A DNA stretch of 64,000 bases from an uncultured Ruminiclostridium sp. (GCA_947623915.1 CANQIB010000003.1:124001-188000); one strand, 5' to 3'; counted from the first letter of the stretch, positions 32,244 through 42,437 are shown. The notes: generated by a model from the letters alone, not told the origin. Made by a program: numbers and translations.

Positions 32244-32999
32244 ATGGAAATGCTGATAGATTGTCAAAATATGTCGGTGGGATATGAGGGACAGACGGTG
32301 ATAAACGACCTGTCCTTCACCGTAAACACAGGTGATTTCCTCAGCATAGTGGGGGAAAACGGCAGCGGAAAAACTACGCTCATGAAAACACTGCTCGGAC
32401 TTAAAACGCCGCAGTCGGGCAAGATAGTGTACGGCGACGGGCTGAAAGCCGCCGAGATAGGCTATCTGCCGCAGCAGACCGCTTTACAAAAGGATTTCCC
32501 CGCTACGGTGAAAGAAGTGGTCATGTCCGGCAGGCTGTCTAAGCGCGGACTGCGCCCGTTTTACGGCAAAGCCGACAAGGCGCGCGCCGAGGAGGATATG
32601 AAGCTGATGGATATTCTTCCGCTCGCGGCGCGCAGTTACAGGGAGCTGTCGGGAGGACAGCAGCAGCGGGTGCTGCTCGCCCGCGCGCTGTGCGCCACCG
32701 AAAAGCTGCTGCTGCTGGACGAGCCGGTGTCGGGTCTTGACCCCTCGGCAATGCAGGATATGTACGAAACGATATACCGACTCAACCGCGAGCGCGGAGT
32801 TACCGTTATAATGATAACCCACGACTTAAACGGCGCGCTCAGATATTCAAAACAGATACTCCATATGGAGGGCGGTATGTACTTTTTCGGCAGCGTGGAG
32901 GATTACCGCAGCTCGGATATTTTCCACACCATGAGCACCTGCGACTGTCGGTGCTGCTGTGACCATCATCTCAACAAGGGAGGGCGCGCCGATGCTTGA
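32244..32999 (+). CDS. znuC: zinc ABC transporter ATP-binding protein ZnuC
   Basis: 251 residues. Walker A GENGSGKTT (about 36-44), Q-loop LPQQTALQ, signature LSGGQQQRVLLARAL, Walker B LLLDEPVSGLD and switch H in ITHDLNG are all intact. The C-terminus is Cys/His-rich (CDCRCCCDHH), which could bind metal. Follows znuA by four bases and overlaps znuB by eight. Confidence 0.9.
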   Translation: MEMLIDCQNMSVGYEGQTVINDLSFTVNTGDFLSIVGENGSGKTTLMKTLLGLKTPQSGKIVYGDGLKAAEIGYLPQQTALQKDFPATVKEVVMSGRLSKRGLRPFYGKADKARAEEDMKLMDILPLAARSYRELSGGQQQRVLLARALCATEKLLLLDEPVSGLDPSAMQDMYETIYRLNRERGVTVIMITHDLNGALRYSKQILHMEGGMYFFGSVEDYRSSDIFHTMSTCDCRCCCDHHLNKGGRADA

Positions 33000-33813
33000 A
33001 CTTCTTTCCTATGACTTTTTTCTGCGCGCTTTAGCGGTGGGAGCGTTAGTATCTCTTTGCGCGTCGCTGCTGGGGGTATCTCTGGTGCTGAAACGCTTTT
33101 CGATGATAGGCGACGGACTGTCACACGTCGGATTCGGCGCGCTGGCGATAGCCGCCGCGATGAACCTTGCCCCGCTGCACGTCGCGATACCCGTGGTGGC
33201 AGCCGCCGCGTTTTTGCTGATAAGGATAAGCTCGCGGGGGAAGATGAGCGGCGACGCCGCGATAGCCATATGCTCCTCAGGTGCGCTTGCCGTGGGCGCG
33301 GTGATACTTTCCCAAACAGGCGGCAGCGCCGATATAAGCAGCTATATGTTCGGCAGTATCATGGCGATAACCGAGGAGGATCTTTTGCTGAGCGTGATAT
33401 GCTCCCTTATAGTGATAGCTTTGTTCATACTGTTTTACAGCAAGATATTCGCGATAACCTTTGACGGCGCGTTTTCAAAGGCTACGGGAGTAAAGACCGA
33501 GCTGTACGATACCGTTATCGCGCTGCTTACCGCGCTGACGGTAGTTATAGGCATGAGGATAATGGGAGCGCTGCTTATTTCAAGTCTGATAATCTTCCCC
33601 GCACTGTCCTCCATGAGGATATTCAAGAGCTTTAAAGGCGTAACGGTATGCAGCGCGGTGCTGTGCGAAGTGTGCTTTTTGCTGGGCATGGAGATAACCT
33701 GCGAAGCCGACTGGCCCGCCGGCGCGTCGGTGGTAATAGCCGACCTTGCGGCGTTCCTGCTGTTTGCGGTCGCGGGCGCGGTAATAAAAAAAGTAAGGAA
33801 ACGTTCCGTCTGA
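32992..33813 (+). CDS. znuB: zinc ABC transporter permease ZnuB
   Basis: 273 residues from ATG 32992 (SD AAGGGAGGG), overlapping znuC by eight bases. ABC-3 family permease with about eight hydrophobic segments; the family motif GDGLSHVGFGALAIA is at about 37-51. Completes the zinc importer. A GH2 gene follows 25 bases later with its own strong SD, and no terminator separates them, so read-through is possible. Confidence 0.9.
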   Translation: MLELLSYDFFLRALAVGALVSLCASLLGVSLVLKRFSMIGDGLSHVGFGALAIAAAMNLAPLHVAIPVVAAAAFLLIRISSRGKMSGDAAIAICSSGALAVGAVILSQTGGSADISSYMFGSIMAITEEDLLLSVICSLIVIALFILFYSKIFAITFDGAFSKATGVKTELYDTVIALLTALTVVIGMRIMGALLISSLIIFPALSSMRIFKSFKGVTVCSAVLCEVCFLLGMEITCEADWPAGASVVIADLAAFLLFAVAGAVIKKVRKRSV

Positions 33814-33838
33814 ACCACGGATAATATAAGGAGGAAAT

Positions 33839-36800
33839 ATGAAAACATTATTCAACGACGGGTGGAGCTTTTGCCGCTCCTGCTCGCCCGAACCGAACGG
33901 GGACAGCGTTTACCGCCCCGTACAGCTCCCGCACGACTGGCTGATAAGCGACTCGAACAAGCTGTACGAAACTTCCTACGGCAGATATCTGAAAAAATTC
34001 GAGATCGGCGACGTTGCGGATAAAAGTATCCGCCTTTATTTCGAGGGCGTGTACATGAACTGCACCGTCTATGTGAACGGCTCCGCCGCCGCGGACTGGA
34101 AGTACGGCTACACCTCTTTCGAGGCGGACATAACGCCGTATCTGCACAGCGGAGAAAACGAGATAGAGGTACTGGTAAGGCATGAAGCGCCCAACTCCCG
34201 CTGGTATTCCGGCGCGGGAATATTCAGAAACGTGTACCTTATCGTATCCCCCATAAGCCATATAACCACAAACGGGGTGTATTTCCATGCGCAAAAGCAG
34301 TCGGCGGGCTGGGACGTTACCGTCATGACAGAAACGGAAAACGCCGACGGGCTTACTCTAAAGACCGAGCTTTCAGCAAACGGCGAAGTCCTGTTCTCCG
34401 GCAGCTCTCCCGTCGGTGAAAAAACGGAATTTACCCTCGGCGACCTGCCCAAGGAATACATCTGGGATATTTCCTCCCCTAACCTGCTGACGCTGAGCGT
34501 ACAGCTTATAAAGGACGGCTCCGCCATAGACGAAAGCGTATGCAGAGTGGGTCTGAGAGATGCGGAATACCGCCCCGACAGCGGCTTTTATCTTAACGGG
34601 CGGCACATCAAGATAAAGGGCGTATGCCTGCACCACGATCTTGGCTGTCTCGGCGCGGCGTTCAACAAAGCGGCGGAAAAGCGGCGGCTCAAAAAAATGC
34701 TGGAAATGGGAGCTAACGCGGTGCGCACTTCTCACAATCCTCCGGCGGCGGACTTTATGGAGCTTTGCGACGAGATGGGTATACTGGTGGACAGCGAGCT
34801 GCTGGATATGTGGGAACGCCCCAAGACCGAATACGATTACGCGAGATTTTTTGACGAATGGTATCAAAAGGACGTCGCGTCCTGGATACGCCGCGACCGC
34901 AATCACCCCTCGGTCATCATGTGGAGCGTGGGCAACGAGATATACGACACCCATGTTTCCCCGCGCGGGCGCGAGGTTGCAAAAATGCTGCACGATGCGG
35001 TTAGAGCGCATGACCCGCTCAAAAACGCTCCCACCACCATAGGTTCTAACTATATGCCGTGGGAGGGTGCGCAGGGCTGCGCCGAGGAGGTGGACCTTGT
35101 CGGCTACAACTACGGCGAGGGGCTGTATCTTAAACATCATGACGAGCATAAAGACTGGAAGATATACGGCAGCGAGACCACTTCGGGGGTAAAAAGTCGG
35201 GGAGTGTATCATTTTCCGGCATCGGCGTGCTTTATGACACATTCCGACCTTCAATGCTCCTCTCTGGGAAACTGCAAAGCGGGCGCGAGCGCGCAGACGG
35301 CGCAGCAGATAATCGCCCTTAACCGCGACATCGACGTTTGCGCGGGTATGTTTATCTGGACCGGCTCGGATTACATAGGAGAGCCGTCCCCCTATTCCAC
35401 CAAAAATTCCTATTACGGCAGCATAGATACCGCGGGACTGGAAAAGGACAGCTTTTACCTTTACAAGGCGGCGTGGACCGATAAGCCGGTACTGCACCTT
35501 ATGCCGTACTGGGATTTTAACGAGGGACAGCTTATCGACGTTATCGCATATACCAACCTCAAAGAGGTCGAGCTATTTGTAAACGGGCGTTCGGTCGGGA
35601 AACAAGAGGTGCGGGAATATACCGCTTACTGGCAGCTCCCGTACGAAAAAGGAGAGATAAAGGCGATAGGCAAAACGGCAGACGGCGGCGAGCTGAGCTG
35701 TACCCGCCGTTCCTTCTCGGAAAGCGCCGAAATAGTACTTTTTGCCGACAGGAGCGAAATAGCCGCGGACGGCGAGGATATTTCGGTGATAACGATAAGC
35801 ACGCTGGACAAAAACGGCGTTCCCGTCGAAAACGCGCGCGACCGCGTGACCGTTTCGGTGAGCGGCGGCAGGCTGCTCGGCTTTGACAACGGCGACAGCA
35901 CCGATTACGACAGCTACAAATCCCGCTCCCGCAGACTGTTTTCCGGCAAAGCGGCGATATACGTTTCCTCCTGCGGCAAAGCGGGGGATATAACGGTCAC
36001 CGCCACCGCTCCCAAAATAAAAAGCGCGCAGATAACAGTAAAAGCGCTGCCCGCTGAGCCGAGAAAGGGCGCTTGCTTTACCGAAAACGTTACCGACTGC
36101 CTTAACTCCGACGAGATACCTTTAAGGAAGATAGAGATTTCCCGCGACGGCGACGGCTTGCTTAACGCCGAGCGGCCCTGCTGTGAAGTCACCGCGCGGC
36201 TGCTGCCGGAATATGCCGACTGTCACGATATTTCCTGGAGCATCGTCACCAACAGCGGCATAGTCACCAACCTTGCCGAGGTAACGGCGGACGGCACAAA
36301 AGCGACGGTACACGCTCTGGGCGACGGTAATTTCAGACTGCGCTGTCTGTCCTGCAACGGAAAACCTCAGCCGGAAATAATATCCGAGCTTGAGTTTACC
36401 GCTCAGGGCTTCGGTCAGCCCTGTATCGACCCATATTCGTTCGTTTCCGGCTGTCTGTACACCGACAGTCTTAAACAGATGGACGAGGTACAGCGCGGCG
36501 GCGTAAATATAAAGAAAGACAGCAACATAGTCGGCTTTACAAAAACGGATTTCGGAAAATACGGCAGTCGGGAGTTTTCCGTAAGTATCATAAACTGGCA
36601 TTCCGACGCTCCGTTCGGTTTCAGGCTGTGGAGCAAAAAGCCGCATGAAAGCGGCTCGGTATGTCTTGGGGATTTTACCTATCAGGCAAATTTCATATGG
36701 CAGACCTATATAGAAAACAGCTACACTCTTCCCGAACGGCTCACCGGACTGCACGACATCTACTTTGAGTTTGACAAAACAGACCTCAGGGTAGACCTCG

Positions 36801-37198
36801 GAGGGTTTAAATTCCTCCCGATACCCAAAGCGTATGAGCGTATCCCCGCCTGCGATCACGATATGCTGCACGGCGATACCTACAAGGAAGAGGGCGAGGC
36901 GATAAACGGCATAGGCAACAACGTGTTCATAGATTTTGACAACATGGACTTCTCACGCGGTACTTGCGAAATGGTACTCACCGGCAGGACTCGCCACGAC
37001 AACGACTCCGTACACGTCCATTTTGAAACCGACGGCGTGCTATCCGCACAGGAGATAATAGAATTTCCCTACAGCGAACAGTCTATATCCGTTACCCACC
37101 CCCTGCCGGATATACGCGGACGCGGAAAGGTAGAATTCAGATTTCTCCCCGGCTGTGATTTTGACTTTATCTCTTTCGAGATAAAGCCCAAAGATTAA
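33839..37198 (+). CDS. GH2 family glycosidase (beta-galactosidase-like), large multidomain
   Basis: 1,119 residues, no signal peptide. The sugar-binding jelly-roll (about 1-150) is followed by an Ig-like domain and the GH2 TIM barrel (about 270-560): VRTSHNPPAADFMELCDEMG, acid/base E in WSVGNEIYD, nucleophile E in YGSETTSG. A DUF4982-like segment follows (about 570-620), then an invasin/Big-like domain (about 640-740) and C-terminal beta-sandwich domains resembling carbohydrate-binding modules (about 860-1119). This architecture is common in gut-bacterial GH2 enzymes acting on plant or host glycans. A terminator hairpin follows at 37211. Confidence 0.85.
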   Translation: MKTLFNDGWSFCRSCSPEPNGDSVYRPVQLPHDWLISDSNKLYETSYGRYLKKFEIGDVADKSIRLYFEGVYMNCTVYVNGSAAADWKYGYTSFEADITPYLHSGENEIEVLVRHEAPNSRWYSGAGIFRNVYLIVSPISHITTNGVYFHAQKQSAGWDVTVMTETENADGLTLKTELSANGEVLFSGSSPVGEKTEFTLGDLPKEYIWDISSPNLLTLSVQLIKDGSAIDESVCRVGLRDAEYRPDSGFYLNGRHIKIKGVCLHHDLGCLGAAFNKAAEKRRLKKMLEMGANAVRTSHNPPAADFMELCDEMGILVDSELLDMWERPKTEYDYARFFDEWYQKDVASWIRRDRNHPSVIMWSVGNEIYDTHVSPRGREVAKMLHDAVRAHDPLKNAPTTIGSNYMPWEGAQGCAEEVDLVGYNYGEGLYLKHHDEHKDWKIYGSETTSGVKSRGVYHFPASACFMTHSDLQCSSLGNCKAGASAQTAQQIIALNRDIDVCAGMFIWTGSDYIGEPSPYSTKNSYYGSIDTAGLEKDSFYLYKAAWTDKPVLHLMPYWDFNEGQLIDVIAYTNLKEVELFVNGRSVGKQEVREYTAYWQLPYEKGEIKAIGKTADGGELSCTRRSFSESAEIVLFADRSEIAADGEDISVITISTLDKNGVPVENARDRVTVSVSGGRLLGFDNGDSTDYDSYKSRSRRLFSGKAAIYVSSCGKAGDITVTATAPKIKSAQITVKALPAEPRKGACFTENVTDCLNSDEIPLRKIEISRDGDGLLNAERPCCEVTARLLPEYADCHDISWSIVTNSGIVTNLAEVTADGTKATVHALGDGNFRLRCLSCNGKPQPEIISELEFTAQGFGQPCIDPYSFVSGCLYTDSLKQMDEVQRGGVNIKKDSNIVGFTKTDFGKYGSREFSVSIINWHSDAPFGFRLWSKKPHESGSVCLGDFTYQANFIWQTYIENSYTLPERLTGLHDIYFEFDKTDLRVDLGGFKFLPIPKAYERIPACDHDMLHGDTYKEEGEAINGIGNNVFIDFDNMDFSRGTCEMVLTGRTRHDNDSVHVHFETDGVLSAQEIIEFPYSEQSISVTHPLPDIRGRGKVEFRFLPGCDFDFISFEIKPKD

Positions 37199-37210
37199 AA
37201 CGTATTATCA

Positions 37211-37245
37211 AAAACTCCGACAACATATATTGCTGTCGGAGTTTT
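37211..37245 (+). terminator. terminator after the GH2 gene
   Basis: AAAACTCCGACA(a) - loop - TGTCGGAGTTTT; near-identical arms recur at 37440-37472. Confidence 0.75.
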
Positions 37246-37476
37246 GTCTATAGAAAAAGGTCAATATAAAGCGGAAGGAAAGAGGAGTTTGAGGGGAAAA
37301 CCATCAGGGTTTTCACCCTCAAGTTTGATAAAAGCCGCGCAAAGCGCGGCAAAAATCGAGCAATGCCGCTTATGCGGTATTGCCGATTTTTCAGCTTGTC
37401 GGGAAATCCGACCGTAGGGAGGGTTTTTCGACAAGCTGAACTCCGACAGCGTTTTACGCTGTCGGAGTTTTTGATA
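37246..37476. other. intergenic hairpin cluster
   Basis: No gene. Several perfect dyads follow one another: CCGCGC/GCGCGG (near 37334), GCAATGCCGC/GCGGTATTGC (near 37361-37384), TCAGCTTGTCG/CGACAAGCTGA (37391-37439) and ACTCCGACAGCG/CGCTGTCGGAGT (37440-37470). The last is the probable terminator of yicC, arriving on the minus strand. Confidence 0.6.
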
Positions 37477-38355
37477 TCATTCTATATTTTGTATCTGCTC
37501 TCTTATCTTTTCTATCTCGCTTTTCATATCCACCACCAGCTCGGTTATCCGTATATCGGCGGATTTGGAGCCTATCGTGTTAGTCTCGCGGTTCATCTCC
37601 TGCACCAGAAAATCCAGCTTTCTGCCTATCTCGCCGTCGCCCTCCAGCATTTTCCTCAGCTGTGCTATATGGGAATGAAGCCGCACCGTTTCCTCGTCCA
37701 CGGCTATTTTTTCGGCAAATATCGCCGCCTCGGTCAATATCCTCTGTTCGTCGATATTTTTATCCTCCAGCACCTCTTTCAGCTTATCGTAAAGCCTTGC
37801 TCGGTAAGCCGCGACGCTTTCGGGAGAATATTGCTCGACCGACAGGGTCATGCGCTCGACGTTTGCCGCTTTTTCCAGCACGTCCGCTTTCAGGCTCTCT
37901 CCCTCGACGGTGCGCATTTCCACAAAGCTGTCCACCGCCTCGTTCACCACGGAAAGTATATCCTCCCTCACCTGCTCCTCGCTCGTTTCGGACTTTATCA
38001 CGGTAAACGCGTCGGGTATCCTGAACAGGTCGGTAACGGCAAGGTCGTCAGTGAGCCCAAGCTCCGCCGCCGCCTCTCTCGCGGCGTTTATGTAATTCCT
38101 CGCGGCGGATTTGTTGACGGTGACCTCCGTGTCGGGAGTATCGAGATTATACACCGTTACGGACAATTCCAGCTTTCCTCGGCTTATTTTTTTCTTCAGC
38201 AGATTTTTAAGCTCCGGCTCAAGAAAAGTATATGCTCGCCCCAGCTTTACGCTCAGCTCAAAAAATTTGTGATTTACGCTTCTCAGCTCCGCGGTTATCT
38301 CCCTGCCGTTCACCACGGCTCTCGCTTTGCCGTAGCCTGTCATGCTCCTTATCAT
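37477..38355 (-). CDS. YicC family endoribonuclease-like protein
   Basis: 292 residues, the usual length. The N-terminus IRSMTGYGKA and the C-terminal block FLVQEMNRETNTIGSKSADI are the hallmarks of the YicC/YloC family, shown in E. coli and B. subtilis to be RNA-cleaving proteins. It starts 13 bases after the upstream gene and is the last gene of a five-gene minus-strand operon that begins at 42373. Confidence 0.88.
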   Translation of the reverse strand: MIRSMTGYGKARAVVNGREITAELRSVNHKFFELSVKLGRAYTFLEPELKNLLKKKISRGKLELSVTVYNLDTPDTEVTVNKSAARNYINAAREAAAELGLTDDLAVTDLFRIPDAFTVIKSETSEEQVREDILSVVNEAVDSFVEMRTVEGESLKADVLEKAANVERMTLSVEQYSPESVAAYRARLYDKLKEVLEDKNIDEQRILTEAAIFAEKIAVDEETVRLHSHIAQLRKMLEGDGEIGRKLDFLVQEMNRETNTIGSKSADIRITELVVDMKSEIEKIREQIQNIE

Positions 38356-38368
38356 GGTACGTTTCCTT

Positions 38369-39625
38369 TCATATGTTTATCAGCCCGCCGTCCAGCATGG
38401 ACTGCGCGGCAAGCATTATTCCGGCTTTTCCGCTCGGATAGGTAAGTCCGCCTTGCAGCCATACGGCGTAAGGCTCTCTGAGCGGGGCGTCCGCCGAAAG
38501 CTCTATACTCGCCCCCATGGTGAACGCTCCCGCCGCCATTATGACCTTGCTGTCATAGCCGGGCATATCCCACGGTTCGGGAGCCGCCATGCTGTCCACC
38601 GGCGAGCCGCTTTGTATCCCTCGGCAGAAAGCGCACAGTGCCTGCTCGCTGCCCAGCTTCAGCGCCGCTATTATGTCCGTTCTCGGCTCGTTGCAGCGTG
38701 GGAACACCTCGTAACCCAAAAGCTCGAAAAACGCACAGGCGAACACCGAGGTCTTCAGCGCGCTTTCCACCGTCTGTGGACTTAAAAACAAGCCAAGCAG
38801 CATTTCCCTGTTCTCGTCAAGAGAACAGCCGACCTCCGCGCCTGTTCCGACGGTGGTAAATCGGTACGCGCACAGCTCCACCGCCTCGCGCCTGCCCGCT
38901 ATATAGCCGCCCGTTCTTGCGATACCTCCGCCCGGATTTTTTATCAGGCTGCCCGCTATAATATCCGCGCCGACCTCGGTCGGCTCTTTCTTTTCCGCAA
39001 ACTCTCCGTAGCAGTTATCCACCATTATGATACCGTCGCGGTTGACCTCGCGCACGGCGCTCACTATACGCCCTATCGTATCCACCGAGAGCGACGGGCG
39101 CAGCGAATACCCGCGGGAACGCTGTATATATATGACCTTTGCCCCCGACGCCGCCGCCTTTATCCTGTCAAAGTCGGGAGAGCCGTTTGCGAGCAGCTCC
39201 ACCTGCGAATATCTCACCCCGAATTCCTTGAGCGAACCGCCGTGTTCTCCGAATATCACCTCGCTGAGCGTGTCGTAAGGACTGCCCGTAACGCACAGCA
39301 GCGTATCGTTCGGTCTTAGCAGTCCGAACAGCGCGGTAGACAGCGCGTGAGTGCCGTTTACAAATCCGTGCCGCACCAAAGCCGCCTCGCAGCCCACCGC
39401 TTTGGCAAACACCTCGTCCAGCTTGTCCCTGCCCGCGTCGTTATAACCGTAGCCGGTAGTGCCTTTAAGGTGCATTTCGGCAACGCCACAGCTTATAAAT
39501 GAGGAAAGCACCTTTTCCCCGTTGTAAGCGGCGGTGTCGCTTATCCGCGCGAAAGCCGGCGCGCACATCTCCTCCGCTCTTTTTGCCGTATCCAGCAGTC
39601 TGTCGTCTATCTTAAAAAAGCTCAT
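38369..39625 (-). CDS. methionine gamma-lyase family / aluminium-resistance-like PLP protein (YnbB)
   Basis: 418 residues from ATG 39625 (GGAG seven bases upstream). Cys/Met-metabolism PLP fold: the Lys-containing motif GSLIKNPGGGIARTGGYIAG (about 225-244) holds the probable Schiff-base lysine, and DNCYGEF is the preceding cofactor Asp. The family is annotated as aluminium resistance or methionine gamma-lyase but the physiological substrate is uncertain. The start overlaps the GNAT gene stop by four bases, so they are coupled. Confidence 0.8.
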   Translation of the reverse strand: MSFFKIDDRLLDTAKRAEEMCAPAFARISDTAAYNGEKVLSSFISCGVAEMHLKGTTGYGYNDAGRDKLDEVFAKAVGCEAALVRHGFVNGTHALSTALFGLLRPNDTLLCVTGSPYDTLSEVIFGEHGGSLKEFGVRYSQVELLANGSPDFDRIKAAASGAKVIYIQRSRGYSLRPSLSVDTIGRIVSAVREVNRDGIIMVDNCYGEFAEKKEPTEVGADIIAGSLIKNPGGGIARTGGYIAGRREAVELCAYRFTTVGTGAEVGCSLDENREMLLGLFLSPQTVESALKTSVFACAFFELLGYEVFPRCNEPRTDIIAALKLGSEQALCAFCRGIQSGSPVDSMAAPEPWDMPGYDSKVIMAAGAFTMGASIELSADAPLREPYAVWLQGGLTYPSGKAGIMLAAQSMLDGGLINI

Positions 39626-40341
39626 CTTTCTTCTCCGTCTTTTAAATAACCGTATGCCTCGGCTATGCAGGTAAGCCCGCAGCGTTCGTAAAATCCGCGC
39701 GTTTTTTGGGCGCACAGCAGCGAGATATCACCGTACATACTGCCCGCGGCGGATATTATTTTCCTGCCTAGCCCCTTGCCCTGCGCTGCCTTTTTCACTC
39801 CCACATGGGATAAAAACGCTCCGTGTCTTCCGCTGTACAGCACGGTGCATACCGCCGAGGGAACGTCCCCGTCGCGCAGCATGAGCAGTCTGCTCACGCC
39901 ATGGCGCACACGATGGCAGGTATCGGTGTACCATCTTTCAAAATCTCCGCCGCCGCTCAATCCGAAAGCGTCCGCAAGCACCCCGTACACCGCGGCATAA
40001 TCCTCGGTAACGAGCCGCTCGCCCTCTTCGCTTTTATCAAACTTTCCCGCCATATGATAAAGTATTTGTTCGTTCCCTTCGGTTTTCAAAGGCGCGTCCG
40101 ATATTACCGAAAAATGCGGTATGGTTTTTATGAAAAGCTCCGCCTCGGTCATATCCGTCCGACTGCCGAACGACAGGAACAACTCGCCGCAGTACAGCAT
40201 GGCGACCATTCCCGCACCCTCATAAAACCTGCAAAAATCATATCCCGTTCCGTATGCGCGGTAATATGCGTCGATCCGACCTCTCACGGGAGAGCCGGAC
40301 GGGAACCGTGCCGCGTTGTCCGCGCTTAGCCGCCTTATCAC
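39622..40341 (-). CDS. GNAT family N-acetyltransferase
   Basis: 239 residues. The acetyl-CoA loop is AAQGKGLGRKIISAAGS (about 183-199), and the C-terminal CAQKTRGFYERCGL is a typical final GNAT strand. The N-terminal half is a divergent, lineage-specific region. Acceptor substrate unknown. Three bases separate it from the upstream M42 peptidase and four bases overlap with the downstream PLP protein. Confidence 0.8.
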   Translation of the reverse strand: MIRRLSADNAARFPSGSPVRGRIDAYYRAYGTGYDFCRFYEGAGMVAMLYCGELFLSFGSRTDMTEAELFIKTIPHFSVISDAPLKTEGNEQILYHMAGKFDKSEEGERLVTEDYAAVYGVLADAFGLSGGGDFERWYTDTCHRVRHGVSRLLMLRDGDVPSAVCTVLYSGRHGAFLSHVGVKKAAQGKGLGRKIISAAGSMYGDISLLCAQKTRGFYERCGLTCIAEAYGYLKDGEER

Positions 40342-40344
40342 GGC

Positions 40345-41361
40345 TTATTTCGCGCACAGCTCGCAGAACATCGCCGCCGCCAGCGACGCCGTAGCGAGCG
40401 CGTCCTCTTTTTTTATCACGCAGGAGGGAGAATGCAGGTATCTGCACGGTACGGACAGCGCCAACGTCGGTATTCCTCCCGCGCTCACCGATATTGCGGA
40501 GCTGTCGTTGCCTCCCGCTATGAGAGTCTTGGTCTGAGCTTTAAGCTCCAGCTCCTTTGCCTTGGCGAAAGCGATGTTGTAAAGCTCCTTGGGATATATC
40601 GTTCCCTTATCCATATAGCTTACGACCGCTCCCTTTCCAAGCCCGCACACCCGTTTTTCCGCGCTTACTCCCGAAATGTCGCAGGCGGTGGTGGTCTCCA
40701 CTACCAACGCGTAATCCGGCTTTACCGAAAAAGCCGCCGGCCCCGCGCCTCTTGTTCCTATTTCCTCCTGCACGGTAAACACACAGGTTATATCATAGGG
40801 AAGTCTTTTTTTCAGCAGCAAAAGCAGGATAGCGCAGCCTATGCGGTCGTCGATAGCCTTGGCTTTTATCATGCCGTCGCCAAACTCGGTATAACCGCAT
40901 TCAAAGTACGCGCAGTCGCCTGCCGCGACTTTCTTTTCCGCCTCCTCGCGCGAGGAAGCGCCTATATCTATCAGCAGAGAGTCGAAGCTCGGCTCTTTCT
41001 CCCTTTCGGCTTTGGGTATCTGGTGCATGGCTTTAGTGCCTATAACGCCGACCGTACCGTTTTTAAAATGCAGCTGCCTGCCTATGACCGCCGACGCATT
41101 TATCCCTCCCACAGGAGCGAACCTCAGATATCCGTCGTCGGTGATGTAGGTCACGATAAATCCTACCTCGTCCATATGTGCCGCAAGTATGACTTTATTT
41201 TTGGGAACGGCTATCCCCTTTTTGGTCACTATAAGATTTCCCAAGCCGTCGATATAATGTTCGCAGTCCTGCGGGAGCTGCGAGATGATATACTTTGCAA
41301 CGCCGCGTTCGTCGCCGCTGCACCCGTCGCAGGCGCAAAGCTCCTTTAACATATCAAACAT
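40345..41361 (-). CDS. M42 family metallopeptidase (glutamyl aminopeptidase-like), second copy
   Basis: 338 residues. Metal ligands of the M42 family are visible: H in AAHMDEVGF (about 63-71), D in KAIDDRIG, the Glu pair in QEEIGTRGA and D/E further on. M42 enzymes are cytoplasmic dodecameric aminopeptidases that clear short peptides. It overlaps the first M42 copy by eight bases, so the two may form a mixed complex or differ in specificity. Confidence 0.88.
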   Translation of the reverse strand: MFDMLKELCACDGCSGDERGVAKYIISQLPQDCEHYIDGLGNLIVTKKGIAVPKNKVILAAHMDEVGFIVTYITDDGYLRFAPVGGINASAVIGRQLHFKNGTVGVIGTKAMHQIPKAEREKEPSFDSLLIDIGASSREEAEKKVAAGDCAYFECGYTEFGDGMIKAKAIDDRIGCAILLLLLKKRLPYDITCVFTVQEEIGTRGAGPAAFSVKPDYALVVETTTACDISGVSAEKRVCGLGKGAVVSYMDKGTIYPKELYNIAFAKAKELELKAQTKTLIAGGNDSSAISVSAGGIPTLALSVPCRYLHSPSCVIKKEDALATASLAAAMFCELCAK

Positions 41362-42373
41362 TCAAAGTTCCTCCCTGCTCGGCAGCAAACTCGGCGATAA
41401 GCCGCGAGGTGGCGACAATGTCGTCAACGCAGACCGTTTCGACGGGCGTGTGCATATATTTTATCGGTATCGAGAGTGTGCAGGCGGGTATCCCGCCGCC
41501 GGTCACGGAAATGCTGTCCGCGTTGGTGCCGGTCTTGCCGTTCATGACCTCCGTTTGGTAGGGTATTTCCTTTTCGCGTGCGAGGCGGATAAGAGAATTT
41601 GACATTCTGCGGTCCAGCGACGGCGCAATACCTATCATTACCCCTCGCCCCATCTCGCCGCATTCATGCCTTTCGGCGTCGGGGGTGAAAGCGAAGCTGA
41701 CGTCCGTTTCCAACGCCAGATCCGCGCCGGAATCATACGCCGCTATCTTTGCTCCGTCCTCTCCCGTTTCCTCGCGTGCGGTAAAGGTAACGACAAGGTC
41801 GTATTTCAGCTTTTTCCCTTTCAGCAGCTCTAAAGCGTACAGTATCGACGCCACCCCCGCCCTGTCGTCCAGCGCGGGTGCGGTGAAGATATTGTCCGAA
41901 AGCGTTCTCGGCGCGCTGTCAACGGTTATCCTGTCGCCGGCGGCGACCGTTCCCTCAAGCTGCTTTTTGTTGTAGCCCGTATCTATCACTATCCTGCCGC
42001 TCGATTCTTTTTTCACATGAGGAGGCAGGGTGCATACCACGCCCTTTATCTTCTTTGCGCCGTGTACCGTTACCGTCTGCGCCGCAAGCATACGCTCGTC
42101 CGCGCCGCAGGAGGACGCGATGATAAATCCGTCGTCGTCGATATATGTCACGATAAGCCCTACGCGGTCGATATGCGCGTCGAGCAGCAGGGTCGGTCTT
42201 TTATCACCGCCGTTTTCTATCTTCGCAAAAACGTTGTAAAAGCTGTCTATCCCGCAGTCGTCGGTATATCTGCTTACCAGGGACAGCGCCGCCGACGCCG
42301 CCGACGCCTCGTCCCCCGATACTCCGTCCGCCGTGCAAAGCTGCGTAAGGACATTTTTTATATCCAAATCCAT
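41354..42373 (-). CDS. M42 family metallopeptidase, first copy
   Basis: 339 residues with the same fold as its downstream neighbour. Ligands: H in LDAHIDRVG, D in PALDDRAG, Glu pair in REETGEDGA. Sequence between the motifs differs widely from the second copy, so the pair is an old duplication rather than a recent one. First gene of the five-gene operon; promoter at 42438-42466. Confidence 0.87.
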   Translation of the reverse strand: MDLDIKNVLTQLCTADGVSGDEASAASAALSLVSRYTDDCGIDSFYNVFAKIENGGDKRPTLLLDAHIDRVGLIVTYIDDDGFIIASSCGADERMLAAQTVTVHGAKKIKGVVCTLPPHVKKESSGRIVIDTGYNKKQLEGTVAAGDRITVDSAPRTLSDNIFTAPALDDRAGVASILYALELLKGKKLKYDLVVTFTAREETGEDGAKIAAYDSGADLALETDVSFAFTPDAERHECGEMGRGVMIGIAPSLDRRMSNSLIRLAREKEIPYQTEVMNGKTGTNADSISVTGGGIPACTLSIPIKYMHTPVETVCVDDIVATSRLIAEFAAEQGGTLNV

Positions 42374-42437
42374 TCCTCCGATCGGTCTTGCCCCTTTCGG
42401 GACACTTTTCGCCGCAAAAGCGGCTCAGCATATCTCA

